A DNA stretch of 64,000 bases from Ahaetulla prasina. Lineage: Eukaryota > Chordata > Lepidosauria > Squamata > Colubridae. The notes beneath the pieces were generated by a model, which searched no databases, was not told the DNA's origin, and saw nothing but the letters and a program-made list of their open reading frames with translations. Below are positions 50,895-61,500 of this stretch, piece after piece (the first letter of the stretch is position 1; each line of letters opens with the position of its first letter). Location of the stretch: NCBI RefSeq assembly GCF_028640845.1, contig NC_080541.1, positions 32,193,435-32,257,434 on the forward strand. The letters run 5' to 3'. The position numbers and the translations under genes are program-made.

Positions 50895-52611
50895 TTTTTT
50901 TTTTATTCAAAAAGTTGTACAAAAAGTTTTTTCCCCCTTTCCCCCCAACCCCCCTCCCTTCACTAATTCCCTCCCCCCTCCCCCCCTGACTTCCCGGAAC
51001 AAGCACAAGGTATAGTTAAAAATAAAACAAACATATGCTAAGAAAAATTTTCCCCAAAACTATTATACTAATTTTCCCTCTCTAGCTCTGACTTCCTCCA
51101 AAATCCTTCAAAAAAAATTAACAATTAACAGTAATAAGATATGTAAAGCAATAGAACAAATTAATCCTAAAGTGTTTAAAATCAGCTAAAGCATAAAAAT
51201 CCAATCCCATTCAGAGAATATCTCCCTTATAGTTTCTATAACCATATAATTTTTCCCCCAGGTCTTTCTTACATAAGATCTTTCGAGAATATTCTATTTA
51301 AAATTCAATACAGCACATTATAAAATTTCAATACAGAAAATTACAATATCTATTCAACTTTAGTCCTTCCTCGTCAAAATCCAGTATAAATCCAAATATC
51401 TACTCTTTTATGATAGATATAAAACATATAATCAACCCATTTTTTCCAGATCTTCCTCACATATTGTCTTTCAGGGACACTAATATTTTTGTCTGTTAAT
51501 ATTTCAAAACAACCTTGTTTCAAGGATAATACTTTTGTCTCTTGCCATTTTTTTTGATGCATTAATCTCTGTTTTTCCTTCATTACTCCTTTTGAAAAGT
51601 CAGTCACAATATTTCCTAGTAGTTCCTTATGTCCAAGAATCCACAAATTACTGCCGTATATTTCATCAGTCCAAAAAGAGAACTCTTGGAAAGCATTAAC
51701 CATGTGAGTTTTTTCAGTTCGGGAGACAGCCTCCTGTAGCACAAATTTCATCCAAACTATTTAAAGAAAACTTCTTTACATCAACTTGTTTATTCACGAT
51801 CATATCTTCATATTTATCCACTTTTGTTTGTATCTCCTCCATTCCATTTTCCAAGTCCTGATTACACTGGTTAATTTCCTCCAAGCTCTCATCCAAAACT
51901 TCCCCATTTTTTATCAATTCATATTTTTGAATAATTAAATACATTCTTTCTGTGTAATCCTGTATAAAGTCACGAATCCATTCTTCTGAAAGAACCTTCA
52001 TGGCAAAGTTCTTGCTGAGAATCCCCTTATGAAATACTTAAACAACGTAATATAATCCAACAATCCACAGTCCAACACAATAAGATAAAATCTCCATTCA
52101 GTTTCGATTTCGCAGCAAGGCTCCTTTCCTTTCCCTTCCCTTTATCGCTCTACTTTCAGTTGCTCTCAAACGCCATTTTAAACAATTAAAGGAAGGGGGG
52201 GGGAATTTCTCTTTTTAAAGAAGGTAGAAGTCAGAAAGTCAAAAATACTTGCAAACCAATAATTGTTCACTCATGCTTCTTCCGTCTGCTTATAGAAATC
52301 CACAAAAAGAAATCAGTTGTTAGCAGAAGTGGACACCTTCCTCTTTTCCTGCTTTTGCAGAAGCGCACTGAATACTGGAGATTAAAGGAGGATTCAATGG
52401 GATTCGACCTTTCGGGACTTTGCATAACAAAAACAAAGGCCCTAGGGGAATCTACCACTCTCCCCCCCTGCTCTTTCTCTCTCTTTCAACCAGAGAGGGA
52501 AATTGAAGCCGGGAACAGCTGTTCGTTGCTGTTTTCACCGGCTTTTACCATATCCAGTGTGGAGTGCCATAAATTAGCACCCAGCGAGAAAGGTGGCGCC
52601 AAGCAGGAGTC
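50895..52611 (-). mobile_element. Retrotransposed insertion with 15-bp target duplication (L1/HAL1-like?)
   Basis: A perfect 15-bp duplication AACTCAAATATTTCT flanks the block (50880-50894 and 52612-52626). The minus strand ends GAATAAAAAAAAAA, that is a poly(A) signal running into an A tail, preceded by a long G/A-rich tract (50935-51000). These are marks of L1-type target-primed insertion. Two frames (51714-52001 and 51374-51751, minus) encode a charged, helix-prone segment rich in E, K and Q and a basic, tryptophan-containing segment. Neither shows a reverse transcriptase. An ORF1-only or internally deleted L1-like element is the best guess. Confidence 0.75.
51374..52001 (-). pseudogene. 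Retroelement ORF remnant, two overlapping frames
   Basis: The upstream frame (51714-52001) opens MKVLSEEWIRDFIQDYTERM and has heptad-like hydrophobic spacing, suggesting a coiled coil. The downstream frame (51374-51751) contains FSKGVMKEKQRLMHQKKWQE and WVDYMFYIYH. The frames overlap by 38 bases and together probably derive from one protein with a frameshift. I recognise no named domain. Confidence 0.5.
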
Positions 52612-53059
52612 AACTCAAATATTTCTGATCGGATACTTGAACCAATAATGGCATTTATTGAAAAAAAATGTTGTCATACAAATATATGAGGAAATAATCC
52701 TTTTATTAGAGATCATTTTACCACAAGTTTTGAATGAAAAGTATGTACAGCTGTTTTTCATGCCGATGGTTTAGAATGTCACAAATTAAAAACAGTAAAC
52801 CAACATGAACCCTTAGCATAATAATCCAGACCAGGTAAACCAAAATTAAAGAAAACAGGAATTCATATTGATTGAAAAGCCTAACCCAGTGTAATAATGA
52901 CTTGCATAACAAAAGAAAAACTTCTTATGTGGAAAATTCCTTGTCAGTGCATTGATTTAGCAAGTACAACTCACTTCATTGCTTAATCAGCAGATCAGTA
53001 TATAGTAAGAAATAGCCTGCACTGAAGCTAAGGGTGTCTATCAGTTCTTCCTTTTACAA

Positions 53060-53164
53060 CAGGGTGTCAAACTCGCGGCCCATGGGTCGGATGCATCAAA
53101 CACTGGTCACACCCACCCCCAGTTTAGCGAAAGGGGAAAAAGTCACATCAGTTTGACACCCCTG
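53060..53164. mobile_element. hAT-like miniature element (105 bp)
   Basis: It starts CAGGGTGTCAAACTCGCGGC and ends CAGTTTGACACCCCTG, a well-known type of vertebrate hAT terminus. Flanking octamers TTTTACAA and CGTTACAT agree at five of eight positions, so the duplication is decayed. Confidence 0.72.
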
Positions 53165-53172
53165 CGTTACAT

Positions 53173-54180
53173 CATCCCAGGAGGAGAAAACTGATTTGTT
53201 TCCAGTTCCAGTTCCACTTCACTGCTTTCATTACCCTCATTTCTGTTTTTCAGTTCTACAAACATTTCAAAAACTTTTGGGGAAAAATTGAAGTTTATGT
53301 GAACATAACCAGGCCTGAACCCTTGACTTACTGCGCTTAAGACGTGTTCTACCAATAGGCTAATAATCTTCAACAGCTGGGCTGAGACTAATATGTAATC
53401 TGCTTTAAACATTGGCCAAATAGAGAAGTTTGGAACAAATGTCCCTAGTTTCTTCATAATCTTTTTTTTTTTAAGTTTATGCATTGTGGTAACCCAGATA
53501 TAACTTTCTTAATGTTGTCATCTGCACAAACCCAGCCAGCTGTGGTTCATTTAAGCAAACTATGGCTTCATGTAATGCACGACTCATTTAAAAAGTGAGA
53601 GGGATTCCATTTTTAAATGAATGAAAAATAAACAATTTTATTGACTTACAGCTTTGTGACTATACACCAGCTTCTCAAGTAAATCTATACTGGTATGTTT
53701 AAGAAACATAGGCTTAAAATCAGTAGGATTCAAGATAGTCATGCTTATGTCTAACTGATTTAATGGGTCCCAAATAAGAACCACAAATGTTATTTACTTA
53801 TTCTTTTAGTCAATTTGTATGCTGACTCAGTCATGAAGGCAACTGTAGCTAGCTTATTTATAAAAATTAAACTAGACATGGAAATAATGGCCAAACCTCT
53901 AGGGTTGTTGTAAAGTTATATGATAATAACTGTAATACATATTAAAAGCTTTATTATTGTTGTTGATAATATTATTATGAATAATAATAATAATAATAAT
54001 AATTTGCCATAGTCCCAGATATCATAGACACTGGAGTTATCCAAATAGGAGTGTTAAATTCTTATATTAAAGCAGACAACAGAACACACACAGAATGATG
54101 TGACCAGCATTAGTACAGGAACCTCAAAATGGCACACTGAATTTCCCAAAATACCACAGAAATATTGACTGTTTAATTAG
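53173..54180. other. Intergenic, nothing recognised
   Basis: Contains a short (AAT)n run near 53980-54002. The 105-codon frame at 53167-53484 (minus) has no clear domain. Confidence 0.45.
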
Positions 54181-54182
54181 CT

Positions 54183-54188
54183 TTTATT
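54183..54188 (-). terminator. Candidate LAPTM4B poly(A) signal
   Basis: AATAAA on the minus strand, about 1.27 kb after the LAPTM4B stop. Another hexamer is near 54300. Which one is used cannot be told from sequence. Confidence 0.45.
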
Positions 54189-54712
54189 TGCACAAAGTGA
54201 CAGAGTCACAGTAGATACAAGCATTACCCTTTTCAGTTGGGGTGTGTGTGTTAAAAAACTGTTTAAAAATCCATGAAATCAATGACATTCAAAAATGGTT
54301 TATTCCCAGCATTCGTAATTGCCGAGAGGGATTACTTAAGTAGCAATTGCTTAAGTAGACAAAACAAGGTTGCCAGAATTGGGATAGCAGGAAAATTAAC
54401 AGTCTGACCTCACGATTAAGAAATCTAAAGCATTATACTGTATTGGGGAGTGGTTTAATTTGAGAGTAGATTAAAAGTCTTGATCTGTAGTCCCCAGCCT
54501 GAAACCCTCCCACTGTTTTAAATTGCACCATTTTCATATCCTTCAGCCAGTACAGTGGTTGGCTATTCCAACTGGAGATAATGGGAACTGTGGTTCAATT
54601 TTTATGGAAACATCAGGAGGATGAAACATTCTGGACTAGGAGGATTGTAACATTCCATTTTTTGTTTGTTTGTTTGGGGGTGGGACGGTTAGAGTAAGAA
54701 AAGGAACATAAA

Positions 54713-54930
54713 TAGCAATAAGCACTTAGACTTATATACCACTTCACAGTGCTTTATAGCCTTCTCCAAGCAGTTTACAGAGTCACCATATTGCCTCCAA
54801 CAATTTGGGTCCTCATTTTACCCACCTCAGAAAGATGGAAGGCTGAGTCAACCTTGAGCCTGGTGAAATTCAAACTGCCAAATTGCAGGCAGCCGGCAGT
54901 ACTGCACTCTAACCACTGCGCCACCATGCC
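54713..54930 (-). mobile_element. tRNA-derived SINE in the LAPTM4B 3' UTR region
   Basis: In reverse orientation it shows the head GGCGCAGTGGTTAGAGTGCA, the body GACTCAGCCTTCCATCTT-type phrase and CAAATTGTTGGAGGC, and a tail ending AAGTGCTTATTGCTATTT. It is the same family as 30607 and 61134. Confidence 0.82.
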
Positions 54931-55452
54931 TCAAAAATCCCTATTTATGGGGGAGGGAAATAGATAACTTTGTTCCTATCCTTATCTACCCTACAGTCTG
55001 AAATTCCTTTGAAATTTGGCTATTTTGCTACCCAATAGCAACATTGTGATGTAAGATGCTAGGGGGAGGATCATGTGACCTATAGTTTGCCTGCATCTGG
55101 AATAATGAAAAGGTAAATCTAAATCCAGTTGAGAGTTGTAAATTGAGACACGATTCTTAAAACTGATTTGAAAATTCTGCCATTTAAACTAGCAAAACTT
55201 CCACATAAGATATGGCGGGAATAAAAATACATATTACATGAAGGAAAAAAACCTACAGTGCGATTATAGTACACTTTGCTAAACTAAGCCAGTTCAGTAA
55301 TGTTTTAGGCAAAACAAGAAAACACAAAACACATTTTGAAAATAATCTATAAATAAATCTGGGATCTTGCATGTCCATCTTGAAAGTGAAAGGATATATT
55401 GCTTGGATGATCTGAAAAATAGCAGAGTTGGTTTTTTAGGTACACATCACAC

Positions 55453-55530
55453 TTATGCAGCTACATAAGGAGGAGGGGGGGCATCTTTCCCTGGGCCATT
55501 TGCAGAGTCATCATATGATGGCAGCAGTAC
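55453..55530 (-). CDS. LAPTM4B: LAPTM4B terminal coding exon with PY motifs
   Basis: The acceptor TTTTCCTCAG precedes 55530. It encodes 25 residues of the cytosolic tail, including [15 protein letters not shown] and PPPPYVAA, then TAA. Confidence 0.95.
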   Translation of the reverse strand, partial: VLLPSYDDSANGPGKDAPPPPYVAA

Positions 55531-58500
55531 CTGAGGAAAAGAAAGAAAAATGGTTTTTAAAACTGTAGGATTAAAACAGGGATGTCCGACCTTGCAACTT
55601 TAAGATTCGTGAACTTCAACTCTCAGAATTCCCCAGCCAGCCATAGTCTTTGTCCTGCAACCATTCACTTAGTGACCATTCAAAGCAGTGGTGAAATGTA
55701 AAATTTGTTACTACCGGTTCTGTGGGCGTGGCTTGGTAGTAGGGGTAATGTGACTGGGTGGCCATGGCCAACTTTTTTTTTTTTACTTTTAAAAGCATTT
55801 TTTCTACAACCTCTTTGGCCGAAGAGGTTGTAGAAAAAATGCTTTTAAAAACTCTGATGATCCCAGCTGACCCACGCGATCATCAGAGGCTTTTTTTTTA
55901 CTTTAAAAAGCATTTTTTCAGCCGAAGAAAAATGCTTTTAAAAGTAAAAAAACCAAACCTCTGATAATTGCATGGCTCAGCTGGGCACGGATTTTTGCTA
56001 CCAGTTCTCCAAACCACCCGCCACCATCTCTACTGGATCAGGTGATCCGGTCCGAACCGGGAGCATTTCACCCCTGATTCAAAGTTACAATGGCACTGAA
56101 AAAAGGGAGCCAAAGCTGCCTTTTCTTGGAAAAGAAGCAAAACGTTTTCAAAGAAAAACCAGAAAGTCCAGTTGCCTCCTGAAAAAGCACCTTAGGGGAC
56201 AACCATGACTTGAATGACTGAGAATCTCCATAGACACTGGAGAAAGTGACTTACAACCAGTCCTCACACTTACGACCACTGCAGCAACCCTAGGGTCATG
56301 TGCTCAAAATCCGGGTGCTTGGCCACTGGCATTTATTAATGATGATTGCAGCTTTCTGGGTCACTTGATCACCATTTGCAACCTTCCCAAATGGCTTCCG
56401 ACAAGCAAAATCAATGAGGATAGCTGGTTTGGTTTAACAACTACAGTGATTAATTTGACAACTGTGGCAAAAAAAAAAAAAAGGTTGCAAAATGAGGCAC
56501 GATTCATTTAATAACTGTCTTGCTTAGCGATAGAAATTCTGGTCTCAATTGTGATTGTAAGTTGAGGACTGCATGTAGTGGGCTAAAAGAAAATCAGCTT
56601 TTACAAGGGGAAGTTTTCTTTTAACAGGAAAAATAATAGATACATGGTTGTTGTTTTTTCTTTTTTTAAATTAATCAATATACCCACAGACCATTTTCCT
56701 ACAACTCTTCCCACTTCAGAGTATTTTCAACTATTGTTTACAAACTATTACTTTTCAAAATTCCTCCTAAAACAGATCTCACACTTTCAGGAATTTTGAA
56801 AGAAATCGGACAAGAAGAGGTATTTTCTACATTGTCATTGGCAATTGTGGTTTTATTCGATACATGTATAACTTTGGAGCCATGGAACCGAAAACTGATT
56901 TGCAGCATCATTCATTAATAAAATAAGACCCAATGGCACAATTCCAAAATGGAAATGGATCAAGAACAAGCCAATTCAAATTGAATTACAGCAAACAGCA
57001 ATCCCTATAGGCATTAGGGATACTTATGTTTTGACCAATGAATTTGGCTCCAATAAAACTCCACACATTAGTTGTGGATTTCTTTCTCTTTTTTTTTTTA
57101 AATCACAGTTGTGTTAACAGAAAGTTAACATTCTTTTTACACCAGCACATCTGTAACAAGCACTTAGGAGCAGCAGGAAGCAGAATTATTTCCCAGTTAA
57201 ACATTGTCACAATGCAAACATGGAAAGGCAAATCATTGAATTGACTGCCAAGTCAACTTCAGCCTTTCCAGCGCCAATGATAATGCTATCTGAGACAGCA
57301 AACGTGCAAGTTAAAGACACCATGGTGTATCATCAATATACTGATTATATTCAATTATGTATCTCCACCCCCCAATAAATTAAACAATGCTGTTAATTTC
57401 CTGTCCCTGTGTCTGGAGGCTGCGTGGGTCTGGATGGGGGACAGCAGACTTTGGCTGGCAAGATTGAGTGGCTTTGGGTTTTAGGACCTTCTGGACCTGG
57501 GACTTTACCATATTCGGTGCTGGATGAAATTGCAGCTGGTATACAATCTTGTGGTCCTTCTATCTGTACTCATGACACCTGCTCAAGAAACACATAACAG
57601 CCATGGATAGGAGTACCTTTGCACACCTTCATGTTCAGTGCCAGTTTCATGCTTTCCTGGATCATGAGGCTCTACGCATAGTTACTCATACCCTAGTTAT
57701 CTCTAGAATGGACTATTGAAATGCATTCTCCATGTGCCTTCCCTTGAAGAGAGTCTGGAAGCTTCAGTTGGTGCAAAATGTGATGGCATGGGCAGTTGCA
57801 TGTGCCCCTTGAAAGAGCACATGTTACACCTCTGCCTTGTGACCTGTATTTGCTTCCAGGTTCAATCCAGGGTATTAGTTTTGATCCTTAAAATCCTATA
57901 TGACCGTGATTGCTAACCTATGGAATGCGTGCTGGAAGTGGCATGCCGAGCCATCTCTCTGGGCACGCCAACTGTCGCCCATTGCGCTTCCAGGTTCCAG
58001 CGCACACATGCGCACCAGCCAGCTGCTCTTCATGCACGTGGAAGCACCAGAAACTGGAAGAGTAGCTCCCGGCACGCATGCGTGCTCCGGGAAACTGAGC
58101 TTCTGGTTTCCAGCTTGCACATGCATGCTGGCCAGCTGGTTTTCACGCGTGCATACATGCCAGAAACCAGAAGACTAGGTGACCAGCATGCATGTGCACA
58201 CTGGAAACTGGAAGCTCAGCTTCCAGGCATGTGCATGCGCACCAAGAAACTGCTTGTCCAGTTTCCAGCACTTTCACATGTGCGCCAGGGAACTGCTCTT
58301 CTGGTTTCTAGCGCTCCCCCCCACTCCGTGTGCGCATGCTCCCATTTCAGTACTCAGTGCCAAAAAGGTTTGCCAACACTGCTAAATGGCATGAGACTAG
58401 GTTATTTGAGGGATCACCTGTCCTGGGTTACATCTATCCATCCCATTAGATCCAGCAGGAGAAATATGTTACAGATCCCATCTGCTACATTCTTCCCTTT

Positions 58501-61500
58501 GATGGAACAGAATTAACAGATTAACAGAGTTGGAAGGGACCTTGTAGGAATAGAATAGAATAGAATGGAATGAAGTGGAGTGGAGTGGAGTGGAGTGGAG
58601 TGGAGTGGAGTGGAGTAGAGTAGAGTAGAGTAGAGTAGAGTAGAGTAGAGTAGAGTAGAGTAGAATAGAACAGAAAAGAACAGAATTTTTTTATTGGCTA
58701 GGTGTGATTGGACACACAAGGAATCTGTCTTGGTGCATATTCTCACAGTGTACATAAAAGAAAAGATACATTCATCAAGAATCGTAAGGTACAACACTTA
58801 ATGATAGTCATAGGGTACAAATAAGCAATCAGGAAACAATATCAATATAAATCGTAAGGATACAAGCAACAAAGTTACAGTCATACAGTCATAAGTGAAA
58901 GGAGATGGATGATGGGAAAGATGAGAAGATTAATAGTAGTGCAGATTTAGTGAATAGTTTGACAGTGTTGAGAGAATTATTTGTTTAGCAGAGTGATGGC
59001 GTTCAGGAAAAAAATGTTCTTGTGTCTAGTTGTTCTGGTGTGCAGTGCTCTGTAGCATCGTTTTGAGGGGAGGAGTTGAAACAGTTTATGTCCAGGATGT
59101 GAGGGGTCTCTAAATATTTTCATATCCCTATTTTTGACTCATGCAGTATATAGGTCCTCAATGGAAGGCAGGTTGGTAGCAATTTTTTTTTCTGCAGTTC
59201 TAATTATCCTCTGAAGTCTGTGTCTTTCTTGTTGGGTTGCAGAACCAAACCAGAGAGTTACAGAGGTGCAGTTGACAGACTCAATAATTCCTCTGTAGAA
59301 CTGGATCAGCAGCTCCTTGGGCAGTTTGAGCTTTCTAAATTGGCGCAGAAAGAACATTCTTTGTTGTGCTTTTTTGATGACGTTTTTGATATTAGCTTCC
59401 ATTTTAGATCTTGTGATATGGTAGAACCTAGAAATTTGTAAGTCTCTACTGTTGATACTATGTTGTCTAGTATTGTAGGAGGTGGAAGTATGGAAGGGTT
59501 TCTCCTAAAGTCTACCACCATTTCTACAGTTTTGAGTGTGTTCAGTTCCAGATTGTGCCAGTCGCACCACGACGTTAGTTGTTCAACCTCCCATCTGTAT
59601 GTGGATTCATCATTGTCTCGAATGAGACCAATCACTGTTGTGTCATCTGCAAACTTCAGTAGTTTAAGCAATGGATCGTTAGAGATGCAGTCATTGGTAT
59701 ACAAAGAAAAGAGAAGTGGGGAGACCACACAGTCTTGGGGGGACCCTGTGCTAATTGTACAGGTATCTGATGTGATTCTTCTTAGCTTCACCTGCTGCTT
59801 CCTGTCTGTTAGGAAGCTTATGATCTGCTTACAAATGTGTTCAGGTACTTGTAGCTGGTTTAACTTAGTTAGAAGAATGTCTGGAATGATGATATTGAAT
59901 GCTGAACTAAAGTCTACAAAGAGGATCCTTGCATAGGTCTTCGGAGATTCAAGATGTTGTAAGATGTAGTGCAGAGCCATATTAACAGCATCATCTGTTG
60001 ATCTATTTGCTCGGTATGCAAATTGCAAGGGATCTAATAGCAGATCTGTGATGGTTTTCAAGTGGGACAGCACTAGCCTTTCAAAGGTTTTCATGACTAA
60101 GATGTTAGAGCAACTGGTCTGTAGTCATTCAGTTCCTTGATAATAGGCTTCTTCGGCACTTGGATGATAGTAGAGTGTTTGAAGCAAGAAGGAACATAGT
60201 GCACCTCTAGAAATTTTTTGAAGATTTGGGTGAAGATGGGGGCCAATTGGTCAGCACAGACTTTTAAGCAAGAAGGAATTATCTTGTCTGGGCCTGGAGC
60301 TTTTCCTAACTTTTGTCTGTGAAATAGGTCTTGCACTTCTTTGTCTGTGATCACTAGGAGTTGTGAACCCAATGGGATGGGGTCAGTTGTAGGAGGCTTG
60401 GCTGTTCTGGTGTCTCTGAGATGGGGGTTGTGGACATAGGTGGCTGTAGTTTCCTTTCAAACTTGCAGTAAAACATATTCAGGTCATCTGTCAGTTGTTG
60501 ATTTCCTTCAGCCTGGGAAGGAGGTTTGCCATAGTCAGTGATATTTTTAAGAGTTTTCCACATGTTTGCTGGTTCATTTATTGAGAACTGATTCTTTAGC
60601 TTTTCAGAATAGCTTCTTTTTGCTGCTCTGATCTTGTTAATACATTTCTGGCCTGATTGTACAGCATTTTATCACCTTTTCTGTAGGCTTCCTCTTTGGA
60701 ACAATGTAGCTGCTTAAGTTTAGCTATGAACCAAGGTTTGTTGTTACTGTATATTCACAAGTTCCTAGTTGGTACACATAGGTCTTCACAGAAGCTGACA
60801 TATGATGTTACAGTATCTTAGTTCATCCAAGTCTGCAGAGGTATCTTCAAAAATATTCCAATCAGTGCAGTCTAAGTAAGCCTTTGCCTCCTTCAGTCCA
60901 AGTATTCACTGATTTAATTGGTTTTGTCGTTTTAAGTCTTTGCCTGTAAGCAGGTACAAGGTGAATCATGCAGTGATCAGAGTGTCCTACAGCTGCTCGT
61001 GGTGAAGACCTATAATCATCTTTTAGTGTTGTGTACAGTGGTGGGTTCTGACTGGTTTACCACCGGTTCGCTTCGTGCACACGCTTTGCGCACGATCGCA
61101 AAATTGTGAAGACCTATCTGTTCTGTCCTATGCAGTAGCAATAGCACTTAGATTTATATACTGCTTTACAGTGCTTTACAGCCCTTTCTAAGCGGTTTAC
61201 AGAGTCAGCATTTTGCCTCCGACAATTTCGGTCCTCATTTTACCCACCCTGGAAGGATGGAAGGCTGAGTCAGCCTTGAGCCTGGTGAGATTTGAACTGC
61301 CAAATTGCAGGTAGCTGGCAGGCAGTAGAAGTAGCCTGCAGTGCTGCACTTTAACCACTGTGCCACCCATGGCTCATAGAATATACCCTGGATTAAACCT
61401 GAAAGCAGCAGAATGGTGTGTTGTAATTGAATGTATTTTTTATCTTTTGTTTTGCTCTTTTTATTTTCATATATATTTGAGGGTTTCGGATAATCATTTT

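Noticed and set aside
53167..53484. 105-codon minus-strand frame considered as a gene end
   Set aside because: No recognisable family, no supporting splice signals, and it starts next to a miniature transposon.
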